Below, in pieces: positions 17,970 to 27,600 of a stretch of 64,000 bases of DNA. The DNA comes from Paraliobacillus quinghaiensis. GTDB taxonomy: Bacteria; Bacillota; Bacilli; Bacillales; Amphibacillaceae. Numbering within the stretch: position 1 is the stretch's first letter; each line of letters begins with the position of its first letter. The notes under the pieces were generated by a model. It made no database searches, was not told the DNA's origin, and worked only from the letters and a program-made list of their open reading frames with translations. The position numbers and the translations under genes are program-made. The stretch is taken from contig NZ_QJSH01000002.1 in NCBI RefSeq assembly GCF_003426025.1, forward strand, positions 268,159 to 332,158. Direction: 5' to 3'.

Positions 17970-19442
17970 TTGAAAAGATTAGTAGATGTACTAGCTATTC
18001 TCCCGACTTATCAAGTGAATCAAGCTATAAGCGATATATCAATGAATGGATTAACAATTGATTCACGACAAGTTAAAAGCGGAGATTTATTTATTTGTAT
18101 TGAAGGTTATACTGTAGATGGTCATGATTTTGTTAAACAAGCTGAAGCAAATGGTGCGTGTGCAATAGTAGCCCAAAAAGCCCTTAATGAAACGAATATT
18201 CCTGTTATTTATGTGCGTGATACAGTCAGAATATTAGCGTTGCTAGCGAATAGCTATTATGACATGCCAACTAATGACTTACAATTAATCGGTGTGACTG
18301 GGACAAATGGGAAAACAAGTGTAACCAATTTATTGGATGATATTTTTAAACTCGACAAACGCGTGACAGGTAGTATAGGAACCATCCAAATGAAAATTGC
18401 AGATACAATCCATGAGGTTAGTAATACAACCCCTGAAGCATCTTTCTTACAAAAAAGTTTCCGGAATATGGTCGATCAAGGTGTTAAAACAGCAATTATG
18501 GAAGTTTCCTCTCATGCTTTAGAGATAGGGAGAGTAAATGGATGTGATTTCAATATAGCTATTTTTACCAATCTGTCACAAGACCATTTGGATTATCATG
18601 GTGATATGCCAAGCTATTTTCAAGCGAAGAGTCGACTGTTCCGACAATTAGGGAATCGCTATGACCCGGATAATCCTAAATATGCTGTTATAAATCTTGA
18701 TGATGCGTATAGTGAGAATTTTATTCATGCTACAACACAACCAGTTGTTACATATGGTATTGAACAAAAAGCAGATGTTTCTGCTTCTCAAATTAAGTTA
18801 GAAGCAAATGGCACGACATTTATATTAGAAACTTTTTATGGAAATATAACTATTAAAAGCAAATTAATAGGTAAGTTTAGTATTTACAATATGTTAGCTG
18901 CTGCAACAGCAAGTTTATTGGCAGGTGTGCCATTAGAAACTGTTAAAGAAGCGCTAGAAAATACGACAGGAGTTCGTGGTAGGTTTGAACCGGTGTTAGC
19001 AGGTCAACCTTTTGGAGTTATAGTTGATTATGCGCATACACCGGATTCGCTTGAGAATGTTTTACAGACGATGCAAGGATTTGTAAAAGGTAAAATATAT
19101 GTTGTTGTTGGCTGCGGAGGAGATCGCGATAGGACAAAACGTCCATTAATGGCGCAAATTGCAAGTAAATATGCCGATTACGCTTTTTACACATCTGATA
19201 ACCCGCGTTCGGAAGATCCAGATAGTATTATTGCAGATATGGTAACAGGGTTAGAGGCTACGAATTATGAAGTGATTATAGATCGTGAAAAAGCGATAAA
19301 AAAAAGCATTACATCCGCAAGTGAAAATGATATGATATTAATTGCTGGAAAAGGGCATGAAACCTATCAAATTATTGGAACTGAGATTGTAGATTTTGAT
19401 GATCGAGCAGTTGCAACAGAAGCAATTAAACAGTATTTATAG
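17970..19442 (+). CDS. murE: MurE, UDP-MurNAc-tripeptide synthetase (meso-DAP adding)
   Basis: Adds the third amino acid to UDP-MurNAc-L-Ala-D-Glu in the cytoplasm. The ATP loop GVTGTNGKTSVTN, HLDYHGDMPSYFQAKSRLF, and the DNPRSEDP substrate motif are present; DNPR marks the meso-diaminopimelate type. About 490 residues, normal. I prefer the TTG at 17970: AAGGATG lies 6 bases upstream, whereas the in-frame ATG at 17961 directly abuts AAGG. It is the first gene of a murE-murF-mraY-murD unit separated from spoVD by repeats. Confidence 0.94.
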   Translation: MKRLVDVLAILPTYQVNQAISDISMNGLTIDSRQVKSGDLFICIEGYTVDGHDFVKQAEANGACAIVAQKALNETNIPVIYVRDTVRILALLANSYYDMPTNDLQLIGVTGTNGKTSVTNLLDDIFKLDKRVTGSIGTIQMKIADTIHEVSNTTPEASFLQKSFRNMVDQGVKTAIMEVSSHALEIGRVNGCDFNIAIFTNLSQDHLDYHGDMPSYFQAKSRLFRQLGNRYDPDNPKYAVINLDDAYSENFIHATTQPVVTYGIEQKADVSASQIKLEANGTTFILETFYGNITIKSKLIGKFSIYNMLAAATASLLAGVPLETVKEALENTTGVRGRFEPVLAGQPFGVIVDYAHTPDSLENVLQTMQGFVKGKIYVVVGCGGDRDRTKRPLMAQIASKYADYAFYTSDNPRSEDPDSIIADMVTGLEATNYEVIIDREKAIKKSITSASENDMILIAGKGHETYQIIGTEIVDFDDRAVATEAIKQYL

Positions 19443-19482
19443 AAAAGAAAACATATAAATTGATAAATAAGGAGTCATCACT

Positions 19483-20841
19483 ATGTTATTTACAACAGCA
19501 TTTCTGTTGGAGTTGTTTCCTGAAACACAGGGGGCTGCAGAAGATCAATTTAAAATCAATCAAGTCTCTACAGATAGTCGAGGGAAAATGGATCATGCGT
19601 TGTTCGTGCCATTAAAAGGGGAAAATTTTAATGGTCACAGCTTTATAGATAAAGCAATTGAACAAGGTGCTATTGCTACTATTTGGCAAAAGGATGAACC
19701 GTTGCCTGAATTTTTACCAACGGATTTTCCTGTGTTCTTTGCTTCTGACACGTTATCTGCACTTCAACAATTAGCGCATGCATATCGAAAGTCAGTAGAT
19801 CCAACTGTGATTGGAGTAACTGGATCAAATGGGAAAACGACGACGAAAGATATTATTTCTAAAGTCCTGTCTGAATCTTTTCAAACTCATCAAACAAAAG
19901 GGAACTTAAACAATCATATTGGTGTCCCATTAACTATTTTATCAATGAAGCCTGACACAGAGATGCTTGTTTTAGAAATGGGCATGAATCATTTTCATGA
20001 GATGGAACGTTTAAGTCAAATTGCAGAACCAAACATTGCAGTTATTACAAATATTGGTGAGTCACATATTGAAAACTTGGGATCAAGAGCAGGTATAGCA
20101 AAGGCGAAAGCAGAAATATTAGTTGGATTACAGGATGAGGGTATCTTACTAATTGATGGTGATGAACCTTTGTTACACCCATACAAAACAGTAGCTAAAA
20201 CACTAGGTATTGGTTTTGATCAGACTAATGATACTGTAATAAAACATTTTGTAATGCATGCTGAGCATTCCCTTTTCACTATAAATAGTGATGAAGAATA
20301 TAACATCCCATTATTAGGTAAGCATCATGCGAAAAATGCAACATTTGCTATTGAGATAGCTAAACAGATCGGTATGAGAATAAGCCAAATTAAACAGGCA
20401 TTGATACAATTAGATATGACAGGCATGCGGTTTGAAGTATTAAAAGGAAAAGAAGGGGTTACGATTATTAATGATGCCTATAATGCATCACCAACATCTA
20501 TGAAGGCAGCTGTTAATGTAGTAAAAGAAATGGTTGGTTTTCAACGTAAAATCGTAGTTTTAGGTGATATGCTTGAATTGGGTGAGTTATCAAAAGAGTA
20601 TCATCGCTCTGTTGCTGATGTAATGTCAACGGAAATTGATTATGTTTGTACAATTGGCATTGATGCTAATGAAATTAGTGAACGAGTGAAACAAGAGTAT
20701 CCATCAATCATTACAAATCACTTTCTTGATAAAAAAGAAATTGAATCATTTCTAGCCAACTATTTAGACACAACAACGCTTATTTTAGTAAAAGCTTCAA
20801 GGGGTATGAAATTAGAAACCATTATTGAACCATTAATATAA
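19483..20841 (+). CDS. murF: MurF, UDP-MurNAc-tripeptide--D-Ala-D-Ala ligase
   Basis: 452-residue Mur ligase that completes the pentapeptide precursor. Motifs are [14 protein letters not shown] (about 113-126), TKGNLNNHIGVPLT, LEMGMNHFHEM, and INDAYNASPTSM. A GGAGTCATC site lies before ATG 19483. In B. subtilis murF lies outside the dcw cluster next to ddl. Here it sits between murE and mraY, an arrangement seen in many other bacteria. Confidence 0.94.
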   Translation: MLFTTAFLLELFPETQGAAEDQFKINQVSTDSRGKMDHALFVPLKGENFNGHSFIDKAIEQGAIATIWQKDEPLPEFLPTDFPVFFASDTLSALQQLAHAYRKSVDPTVIGVTGSNGKTTTKDIISKVLSESFQTHQTKGNLNNHIGVPLTILSMKPDTEMLVLEMGMNHFHEMERLSQIAEPNIAVITNIGESHIENLGSRAGIAKAKAEILVGLQDEGILLIDGDEPLLHPYKTVAKTLGIGFDQTNDTVIKHFVMHAEHSLFTINSDEEYNIPLLGKHHAKNATFAIEIAKQIGMRISQIKQALIQLDMTGMRFEVLKGKEGVTIINDAYNASPTSMKAAVNVVKEMVGFQRKIVVLGDMLELGELSKEYHRSVADVMSTEIDYVCTIGIDANEISERVKQEYPSIITNHFLDKKEIESFLANYLDTTTLILVKASRGMKLETIIEPLI

Positions 20842-20885
20842 TAAACTAAACAATGGACGGTTTGGCATTTAGAGGAGGAGAAATC

Positions 20886-21872
20886 ATGAACGAATATGTA
20901 CTAATAATCACAATAAGTATCGCATTTTTAATTACCGTCCTATTTTCACCAATTTTCATTCCATTTTTACGTAGGTTAAAATTTGGTCAAAGTATTCGTG
21001 AAGAAGGTCCACAATCGCATCTTAAAAAAACAGGAACACCTACTATGGGTGGTATTATGATTGTTCTAAGTGTTACAATTACCACATTAATCATGACCAG
21101 CAAATTTAATGTAAGTTCGGTTAATTCTGAATCCATGTTACTTATCTTTATTTTATTGGGATATGGTTTTCTAGGTTTCTTGGATGACTTTATCAAGGTT
21201 GCATTAAAACGGAACCTTGGACTTACCTCGAAACAAAAAATGATCGGGCAAGTGTTAATTGCAGTAATATTTTATATTATCTTAAGACAACAAGGGTTTC
21301 CAACATACATATCGATACCAGGAACAAGTCAGCAAATTGATTTAGGATGGGGATATGCTGTATTAGTTGTTGTTATGATTGTTGGTGCTTCTAATGCTGT
21401 TAATTTAACTGATGGATTAGATGGTTTATTAGCAGGGACAGCAACAATAGCATTCGGTGCCTTTGGTATTTTAGCTTGGTATGGTCTTCCACAGTTAGAA
21501 ATTACTATTTTCTCATTAGCAGTTGTCGGAGCCTTGTTAGGCTTTTTAGTATTTAATGCACATCCTGCTAAAGTGTTTATGGGGGATACCGGCTCATTAG
21601 CACTTGGTGGAGCAATTGCTGCTGTTGCTATATTAGCAAGACTTGAGATCCTTTTAGTTATCATTGGTGGGGTTTTTGTAATGGAAACTCTATCTGTCAT
21701 TATTCAGGTTATTTCCTTTAAAACAACCGGTAAGCGCATATTCAGAATGAGTCCACTTCATCATCATTATGAATTAAAAGGTTGGTCGGAATGGCGTGTT
21801 GTTACGACATTTTGGCTAGTTGGACTGCTTTTTGCGGCGCTTGGAATATATATTGAGGTGTGGATTGGATGA
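20886..21872 (+). CDS. mraY: MraY, phospho-MurNAc-pentapeptide-transferase
   Basis: 328-residue integral membrane enzyme forming lipid I on undecaprenyl phosphate. About ten transmembrane segments. Conserved cytoplasmic loops are [40 protein letters not shown] and the C-terminal [18 protein letters not shown] 20886 follows GAGGAGGAG; the ORF extends 11 codons upstream without a better site. It overlaps murD by ATGA. Confidence 0.96.
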   Translation: MNEYVLIITISIAFLITVLFSPIFIPFLRRLKFGQSIREEGPQSHLKKTGTPTMGGIMIVLSVTITTLIMTSKFNVSSVNSESMLLIFILLGYGFLGFLDDFIKVALKRNLGLTSKQKMIGQVLIAVIFYIILRQQGFPTYISIPGTSQQIDLGWGYAVLVVVMIVGASNAVNLTDGLDGLLAGTATIAFGAFGILAWYGLPQLEITIFSLAVVGALLGFLVFNAHPAKVFMGDTGSLALGGAIAAVAILARLEILLVIIGGVFVMETLSVIIQVISFKTTGKRIFRMSPLHHHYELKGWSEWRVVTTFWLVGLLFAALGIYIEVWIG

Positions 21873-23218
21873 ATAAATTAAATGACTTTCCTTATAAGAA
21901 TATTTTAGTACTCGGTCTAGCTAAAAGTGGTACTGCTACGAGTAAAATATTGGTAAAAAATAATTATAACGTTAGTGTAAATGATTTAAAGGCTAGTAAT
22001 GAAGATCAAGTTGTAAAAGAATTACAAGCTTTAGGGGTGGATGTGGTTACTGGATCACATCCACTATATTTGCTGGATAATGCAGAAGTTGTCGTAAAAA
22101 ATCCTGGTATTCCTTATGAGAATGCACTTATTCAAGAAGCAAAACGTCGCGAAATACCTGTTATAACAGAAATAGAATTGGTACATTATTTGATTTCAAG
22201 TCCATACATCGGGATTACTGGTTCAAATGGAAAAACAACAACAACCACATTGACCCATGAAATGTTAGAACAAAGCAATAAAAAAAGTAAAATTGCTGGG
22301 AACATAGGTAAAGTGGCAGTTGAAGTTGCTGAGACTTTAGCTACAGATGAAACAATGGTAGTAGAGTTATCTTCTTTTCAATTGATGGGTACTGAGAAGT
22401 TCAGACCGCATATTGCTGTATTTTTGAATTTATTCCAATCGCATATTGATTATCATGGGACATATCCAAATTATAAAGCAGCAAAGACACGTATCTTTGA
22501 AAATCAGACAAATGATGATTATCTTGTATATAATGCAGATGATAATGAGATCTGTGCACTTGTTAATGATGCCTCAGCTAAGAAAATACCATTTAGTTCA
22601 AGCCAAAAATGTTTAGATGGTGCATGGTGTGACGAGACGTATATTTATTTTAAAGAAGAGCCTATAATTGAAAGACAAAGGATTGTTTTAGTAGGAAAAC
22701 ACAATCTAGAAAATATTTTAGCAGCAGTCGCAGCAAGTATGCTAGCAGGTGCCACTAAAGAAGGTATAGTAAATGTACTTACTACATTTACTGGCGTAAA
22801 ACATCGCACGCAATATGTTGAAAATGTAAATGAGCGAATGTTTTATAATGACTCAAAAGCAACTAATATATTGGCTACATCCAAGGCATTAGGTTCTTTT
22901 GAACAGCCAATTATATTATTAGCTGGTGGATTAGATCGCGGAAATGATTTTGAGGAATTAATACCACATCTAACAAATGTCAAAGCAATGATTCTGTTTG
23001 GGGAAACTGCTGATAAGTTAGAAAAAGCGGGGTTAGCAGCAAATGTATCGACTATCTTGTTTGTTGAGACAATGAAAGAAGCAGTTGATCAAGCATATGA
23101 GATCTCAAATGAAAAAGATGTTATTTTATTATCACCTGCTTGTGCAAGTTGGGATCAATATCGAACTTTTGAAGAAAGAGGAGACATGTTTACGGAAGCT
23201 GTGCATACATTAAAGTAA
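21869..23218 (+). CDS. murD: MurD, UDP-MurNAc-L-Ala--D-Glu ligase
   Basis: 449-residue Mur ligase adding D-Glu. It has an N-terminal Rossmann-like [13 protein letters not shown], the ATP loop [42 protein letters not shown] and the C-terminal [13 protein letters not shown] 21869 was chosen because it overlaps the mraY stop (ATGA) and has GAGGTG 8 bases upstream, rather than the GTG at 21860. It is followed by a palindromic repeat (23295-23432), not directly by spoVE. Confidence 0.95.
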   Translation: MNKLNDFPYKNILVLGLAKSGTATSKILVKNNYNVSVNDLKASNEDQVVKELQALGVDVVTGSHPLYLLDNAEVVVKNPGIPYENALIQEAKRREIPVITEIELVHYLISSPYIGITGSNGKTTTTTLTHEMLEQSNKKSKIAGNIGKVAVEVAETLATDETMVVELSSFQLMGTEKFRPHIAVFLNLFQSHIDYHGTYPNYKAAKTRIFENQTNDDYLVYNADDNEICALVNDASAKKIPFSSSQKCLDGAWCDETYIYFKEEPIIERQRIVLVGKHNLENILAAVAASMLAGATKEGIVNVLTTFTGVKHRTQYVENVNERMFYNDSKATNILATSKALGSFEQPIILLAGGLDRGNDFEELIPHLTNVKAMILFGETADKLEKAGLAANVSTILFVETMKEAVDQAYEISNEKDVILLSPACASWDQYRTFEERGDMFTEAVHTLK

Positions 23219-23294
23219 GGGCTTGTACAAAGCCTCATCTTCTTAACTGGATTATCGTGTTAAGAAGTAATTTCTATATTTGCATTTAAATGTT

Positions 23295-23432
23295 GTTCAA
23301 AAGTCACAAAATAAGCGGCGCATCTCTTCGTTGGCTCGTTCTTTCGGTCCTCATGTAGGGAAGCCTACACTCTGGTCCTCAGAAACTTCACTGCCTCGAC
23401 CTGCTTGCCTCTAATTTGCCGACATTTTGAAC
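23295..23432. repeat. Second-type palindromic repeat, R7
   Basis: Outer inverted repeat GTTCAAAA (23295-23302) and TTTTGAAC (23425-23432), extended by GTC/GAC. The central hairpin is TGTAGG (23354-23359) and CCTACA (23364-23369). GGTCCTCA occurs on both sides of the centre. It shares no core sequence with R1-R6. It lies between murD and spoVE. Confidence 0.75.
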
Positions 23433-23475
23433 ACACAGATTTAAAGATATGTAAAAAGAAGTGGGGCAATTACTT

Positions 23476-24585
23476 ATGAAAAGCAAACAAAGTGCGCAGT
23501 CTACACCCGATTATTTTCTTATCTTTGTCATAGTGTCTTTATTGTTAATTGGAATTATCATGGTTTATAGTGCATCAGCCATTTGGGCAAACTATAAATT
23601 TGATGATTCTCTTTATTTTGCAAAAAGGCAATTATTATTTGCATTCATTGGCTTGATAGCTATGTTTGTCGTAGCAAGGGTTCCTTATCACACATGGGGA
23701 ACTTACGCAAAGCCGATTTTATTTATTTGTTTCGTTCTGCTTGTTGCTGTACTTCTTCCTGGTGTTGGTCTAGTTCGTGGGGGAGCAAGAAGCTGGATAG
23801 GAGTAGGTGCATTTAGTATCCAACCTGCTGAATTTATGAAGCTAGGCCTAATTATCTTTTTAGCTACTTATCTAGCGGAAAAACAACGCTATATTACATC
23901 ATTTAAAAATGGCTTTTTGCCATTACTTTTATTGATTTTTACAAGTTTTGGTTTAGTAATGCTCCAACCAGATTTAGGGACTGGTATGGTTATTGTTTTG
24001 ACTTGTTTTGTACTGTTGTTTGTTGCTGGTGCAAAGATTAGTCACTTTACTTTTTTAGCTATATTTGGGTTAATTGGTTTTGCGGGGTTAATCATTTCTG
24101 CACCATATCGCATCAATCGAATTACAGCTTTTTTAAATCCATGGGAAGATCCATTGGGAAATGGGTTTCAAATTATTCAATCTTTATATGCGATTGGCCC
24201 TGGAGGTTTACTTGGTATGGGGCTAGGAAACAGTTTGCAAAAATTCTTCTATTTACCAGAACCTCATAATGATTTTATCTTTGCTATTCTAGCAGAAGAG
24301 TTAGGTTTTTTAGGTGGTTTACTACTATTAAGTTTATTTTTCTTATTACTGTGGCGGGGGGTTCGCATTGGTTTAGCTGCCCCAGATAAACTAGGCACAC
24401 TTCTTGGATTAGGGATTACAGTAATGATTTCTCTGCAAGTTATTATAAATATAAGTGTTGTAATAGGTCTAATTCCAGTGACAGGAATTACACTTCCTTT
24501 CTTAAGTTATGGTGGATCGTCATTAACATTAACGTTAGCATCAGTTGGGATTGTTATAAACATCAGTCGTTACAGTAAATTGTAG
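23476..24585 (+). CDS. spoVE: SpoVE, FtsW/RodA-family peptidoglycan polymerase for sporulation
   Basis: About 369 residues with about ten transmembrane segments: a SEDS glycosyltransferase for cortex synthesis, partner of SpoVD. The N-terminal IIMVYSASAIWANYKFDDS region closely resembles SpoVE. Also visible are RGGARSWIGVGAFSIQPAEFMKL, NPWEDPLGNGFQIIQS, GLGNSLQKFFYLPEPHNDFIFA and LPFLSYGGSS. ATG 23476 is preferred; a GTG at 23461 is an alternative. In B. subtilis murG and murB follow; here a terminator follows. It could also serve vegetative FtsW roles, but the match favours SpoVE. Confidence 0.85.
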   Translation: MKSKQSAQSTPDYFLIFVIVSLLLIGIIMVYSASAIWANYKFDDSLYFAKRQLLFAFIGLIAMFVVARVPYHTWGTYAKPILFICFVLLVAVLLPGVGLVRGGARSWIGVGAFSIQPAEFMKLGLIIFLATYLAEKQRYITSFKNGFLPLLLLIFTSFGLVMLQPDLGTGMVIVLTCFVLLFVAGAKISHFTFLAIFGLIGFAGLIISAPYRINRITAFLNPWEDPLGNGFQIIQSLYAIGPGGLLGMGLGNSLQKFFYLPEPHNDFIFAILAEELGFLGGLLLLSLFFLLLWRGVRIGLAAPDKLGTLLGLGITVMISLQVIINISVVIGLIPVTGITLPFLSYGGSSLTLTLASVGIVINISRYSKL

Positions 24586-24597
24586 TCTGATTAATAT

Positions 24598-24627
24598 AAA
24601 CCTATCTTCTATAAAGATAGGTTTTTT
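24598..24627 (+). terminator. Terminator after spoVE
   Basis: AAACCTATCTT (24598-24608) pairs with AAGATAGGTTT, followed by TTTTTCTT. It ends the mur-spoVE transcript and separates it from divIB. Confidence 0.88.
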
Positions 24628-24730
24628 CTTTGATTTATGAAATTTTTTATCTTATAGCTAGTTTTGTTAAACTATTAGCAGAAAATGCTGAAAAATCCAC
24701 CTTTTGAATCAGATTTTATGACCACTTTTA

Positions 24731-24756
24731 ATTGAAATGTATGATATACTTTCAAT
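24731..24756. promoter_or_regulatory. Palindrome in the divIB upstream region
   Basis: ATTGAAA (24731-24737) and TTTCAAT (24750-24756) flank a smaller palindrome GTATGATATAC. It includes TATACT, a possible -10. It is a possible operator-promoter for the divIB-sbp unit; the role is unproven. Confidence 0.35.
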
Positions 24757-24842
24757 ATGGTTCTTTTTAAAATTTTATAGTACATGTGACGTTTTGATGA
24801 ATTTTAATTACTAATTTGTGTTATTAAAGGAAGAATGAGGAG

Positions 24843-25628
24843 ATGGAAGAAAAAAAGGTCGTATCGATAGAAGATCGAATTCCAAAACTGAAGCAAGAAA
24901 GAAAAAAGAAAACAAATCGACGTCTGATTTTTTATGTATCCCTATTTTTTATTTTAATTTCGATTGTTGCTTATTTACAATCACCACTTAGTCGTGTTCA
25001 ACATATTACAGTGACTGGAAATGAATATGTAACAAATGAAGCAATTATAGCTTTTAGTGAACTGTCAGAGGAAGATAATTTCTGGGGCATTAAAATGAGT
25101 CAGCGTGCAGCCAAAGTAGGTGAACATCCAGAAATAAAAGAAGTGCAAGTTACAAGAGAATTACCGAACACAATTGTGATTAAAGTTGAAGAATTAGATA
25201 AAGTCGCCTATGTTAAAAAAGAAGATGGATATTACCCTTTGTTGGAAAATGGAGAGATATTAGAATCTGTTGATGTATCATCACTGAGCAGTGACGCACC
25301 AATCTTAAATAATTTCACAAATAATACCTATATTATAGAAATTGCTAAAGAATTATATGCATTACCTCATGCTGTCTCATCCTTGATATCTGAAATATCT
25401 TGGCAACCATCAGACGCAAATCCATATAAAGTATGGCTTTTTATGAACGACGGATATGAAGTAGAATCGACTATCCGTAATTTTGCTACATATCTAAAAA
25501 GCTACCCTTCAATTGTCAGTCAATTAGCAAAGGATCAAACAGGCGTAATTCGAATTGGTGATGGTGGTGCAATATTCGATCCTTATGAAAAAGCAAATAA
25601 GGAGGAAGACAATGAGACTGCAGGGTAG
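24843..25628 (+). CDS. divIB: DivIB (FtsQ), cell division protein
   Basis: 261-residue bitopic divisome protein: a basic cytoplasmic N-terminus, a transmembrane segment (about 28-46), a POTRA domain starting SRVQHITVTGNEYV (about 51-120), and a beta domain with a C-terminal tail. It stabilises FtsL and DivIC outside the membrane. ATG 24843 is preceded by AAAGGAAGAATGAGGAG. It overlaps ylxW by 17 bases. murB-murG, which precede it in B. subtilis, are not here. Confidence 0.9.
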   Translation: MEEKKVVSIEDRIPKLKQERKKKTNRRLIFYVSLFFILISIVAYLQSPLSRVQHITVTGNEYVTNEAIIAFSELSEEDNFWGIKMSQRAAKVGEHPEIKEVQVTRELPNTIVIKVEELDKVAYVKKEDGYYPLLENGEILESVDVSSLSSDAPILNNFTNNTYIIEIAKELYALPHAVSSLISEISWQPSDANPYKVWLFMNDGYEVESTIRNFATYLKSYPSIVSQLAKDQTGVIRIGDGGAIFDPYEKANKEEDNETAG

Positions 25629-26304
25629 ACATGTCATTTTGTCACTTGTACTATTTGCTTTTGGCTTTCTGATTGCTTTTAGCTATCAACACACAAAGAA
25701 TCAATCAGAAGTTATTCAATTGTCCGAACAAGAATGGGAAAAAGATTTTTACTACAGACAACAATTGATTCAGCTGGAAGAAAAAAACCGCGAATTAGTC
25801 CATGAGGTCGAAAATCTACGTCAAGAAATAAATTTGTTTGAAGAAGATTTAGGTGAACGTGAGGTAACAATTAAAGACTATGTTGAAGAGAAAAAGAAAC
25901 TACAGCTGTTGACAGGTGAATTACCAATAAAAGGACCAGGTGTAAAAGTGACATTGCGTGATGCAGATTATATCCCCGCTGAAGAAAATGTGAACCAATA
26001 TATTGTTCATGATCGACACATGCAATTGGTGATTAATGAACTATTTAGTGCTGGTGCAAAGGCCATTGCAATTAATGGACAACGTATATATAAGGATAGC
26101 TATGTTACTTGTATTGGTCCGGTTGTCTCTGTTGATGGAAATCAACACCCTGCTCCTTTCATTATAGAAGCAGTAGGGGAACCTGAAACGCTACGCGTAA
26201 GTTTGGAACTAACAAATGGTGTACTTGACATACTAGTAAATGATAATATAGAAGTTGAAATTGGAAATAAGGACAAGATTGAAATGGATGCAAGAATTAG
26301 TTAA
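25612..26304 (+). CDS. ylxW: YlxW, DUF881 family membrane-anchored protein
   Basis: 230-residue protein with an N-terminal transmembrane anchor (about 7-24), a coiled coil (about 40-90) and a DUF881 domain (GPGVKVTLRDAD... to the C-terminus). The function is unknown; members sit in dcw clusters of sporulating Firmicutes. ATG 25612 follows AAGGAGGAAGACA, so the upstream extension is not used. It is paired with a paralogue, ylxX. Confidence 0.85.
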   Translation: MRLQGRHVILSLVLFAFGFLIAFSYQHTKNQSEVIQLSEQEWEKDFYYRQQLIQLEEKNRELVHEVENLRQEINLFEEDLGEREVTIKDYVEEKKKLQLLTGELPIKGPGVKVTLRDADYIPAEENVNQYIVHDRHMQLVINELFSAGAKAIAINGQRIYKDSYVTCIGPVVSVDGNQHPAPFIIEAVGEPETLRVSLELTNGVLDILVNDNIEVEIGNKDKIEMDARIS

Positions 26305-26318
26305 GAAAGGTGATAGGA

Positions 26319-27035
26319 TTGTCTAAAAAGAGTAAATTTGCTGTATCCATTATATGCGCATTTTTCGGATTAATGATTGCGATTCAATTTCAATCTGTTC
26401 AAAAACCGAAAGAAAGAGATACAAGGGATATGTGGGAAGTGCGTGCTCAGTTACAAGAAGAGCAAAAGACACAACAAAAACTTTACCAACAACTAAAAGA
26501 GTTAGAGGCAGTTACCAAACAATATCAAGAAAATACCGAAAGACAACAAATAGAAACACTTCAAAAATCAATAGATTCATTGAAGGAAAAAGCGGGGTTG
26601 ACTAGGAAAACTACTTCTGGCGTTATCCTAACAATTAAACCAATTTTTCGTGGTTCAACAGAACAAGAGTATCCAAGCGTTACTTCAGAATTATTGAATC
26701 GTCTTATAAATGAGTTAAATACATATGGAGCTACTGATATTGCTATTGAAAATCAAAGAGTAATTAGCATCACGTCAATTAGAAATGTAAATGGAGAAAC
26801 ATATGTGAACAATTTGAGGTTGCCAGACCTACCAATTGAGATAAAAATAATGGCAGACGATCCTAATCGGTTAATTGATCACATGGAAGTGAGTCAATCG
26901 AAGGATGATTTTGCTATTGAAAATATGCTCTTAGATACAAGTTATCAAGAAGAGATAACATTACCTGCTTATCAAGGAAACATAAATTTGGATATAGTAG
27001 AAGTAAATGAAACACAAGAAACAGGTGATGAATAA
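26319..27035 (+). CDS. ylxX: YlxX, DUF881 family membrane-anchored protein
   Basis: 238-residue paralogue of YlxW: an N-terminal anchor (about 7-24), a coiled coil with QEEQKTQQKLYQQL-type heptads, and a DUF881 domain. The start is TTG 26319, with AAAGGTGAT 5 bases upstream; the in-frame GTG 26310 lies inside that site. It is followed immediately by sbp (stop TAA 27033-27035, next ATG 27036). Confidence 0.83.
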   Translation: MSKKSKFAVSIICAFFGLMIAIQFQSVQKPKERDTRDMWEVRAQLQEEQKTQQKLYQQLKELEAVTKQYQENTERQQIETLQKSIDSLKEKAGLTRKTTSGVILTIKPIFRGSTEQEYPSVTSELLNRLINELNTYGATDIAIENQRVISITSIRNVNGETYVNNLRLPDLPIEIKIMADDPNRLIDHMEVSQSKDDFAIENMLLDTSYQEEITLPAYQGNINLDIVEVNETQETGDE

Positions 27036-27374
27036 ATGTGGCTTCCGGTATTCTTTCTAATTATTGGTATCACACTTGGTTTGCTTACCGACATCACGGT
27101 TCCTGATCAATATTCTAACTATCTATCTATAGCTGTATTAGCAGCATTAGATACACTTATTGGTGGGATACGTGCTCATTTAGATAAAAAATTTGATCAA
27201 ACTATTTTTATTACTGGTTTTTTCTTTAATATTACTTTAGCTGTATTATTAGCGTTTCTAGGTGTCCAATTAGGGGTAGATTTATATTTAGCAGCTATAT
27301 TTGCTTTTGGAGTGAGGTTATTCCAAAATATAGCTATTATTCGGCGTCATTTATTTAATAAACGAAAAAGGTAA
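27036..27374 (+). CDS. sbp: Small basic protein Sbp (DUF1290)
   Basis: 112-residue membrane protein with three hydrophobic segments and a basic C-terminus (RRHLFNKRKR). The GLLTDITVPDQYSNYLSIAVLAALD-like start and GGIRAHLDKKFD segment identify the DUF1290 family that precedes ftsA in Bacillus. Function unknown. The 226 bases that follow are A/T-rich with several TATAAT-like boxes, so ftsA may have its own promoters, but no single one stands out. Confidence 0.85.
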   Translation: MWLPVFFLIIGITLGLLTDITVPDQYSNYLSIAVLAALDTLIGGIRAHLDKKFDQTIFITGFFFNITLAVLLAFLGVQLGVDLYLAAIFAFGVRLFQNIAIIRRHLFNKRKR

Positions 27375-27600
27375 AAAAACAAACTTAAATAATAGACTAT
27401 TAAAGGGATATGGTCGTATTATGTAGAATAATGTATTATAGTATAGATATAATGTTAGTATTTTAGATGATAATATAAAGGTATACCATATAAATGGTTC
27501 CATTTGTCAAAATTTATTTTTGCAAATTGATTGTAATTTAATTCATTATTCGATACTATTTGTACTATTCATATGCCTTAGATTAGGAGGTGCCTTACAA

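Noticed and set aside
21329..21700. 123-codon minus-strand ORF opposite mraY
   Set aside because: Antisense shadow of mraY; the protein is low-complexity Pro/Ala/Asn with no ribosome binding site.
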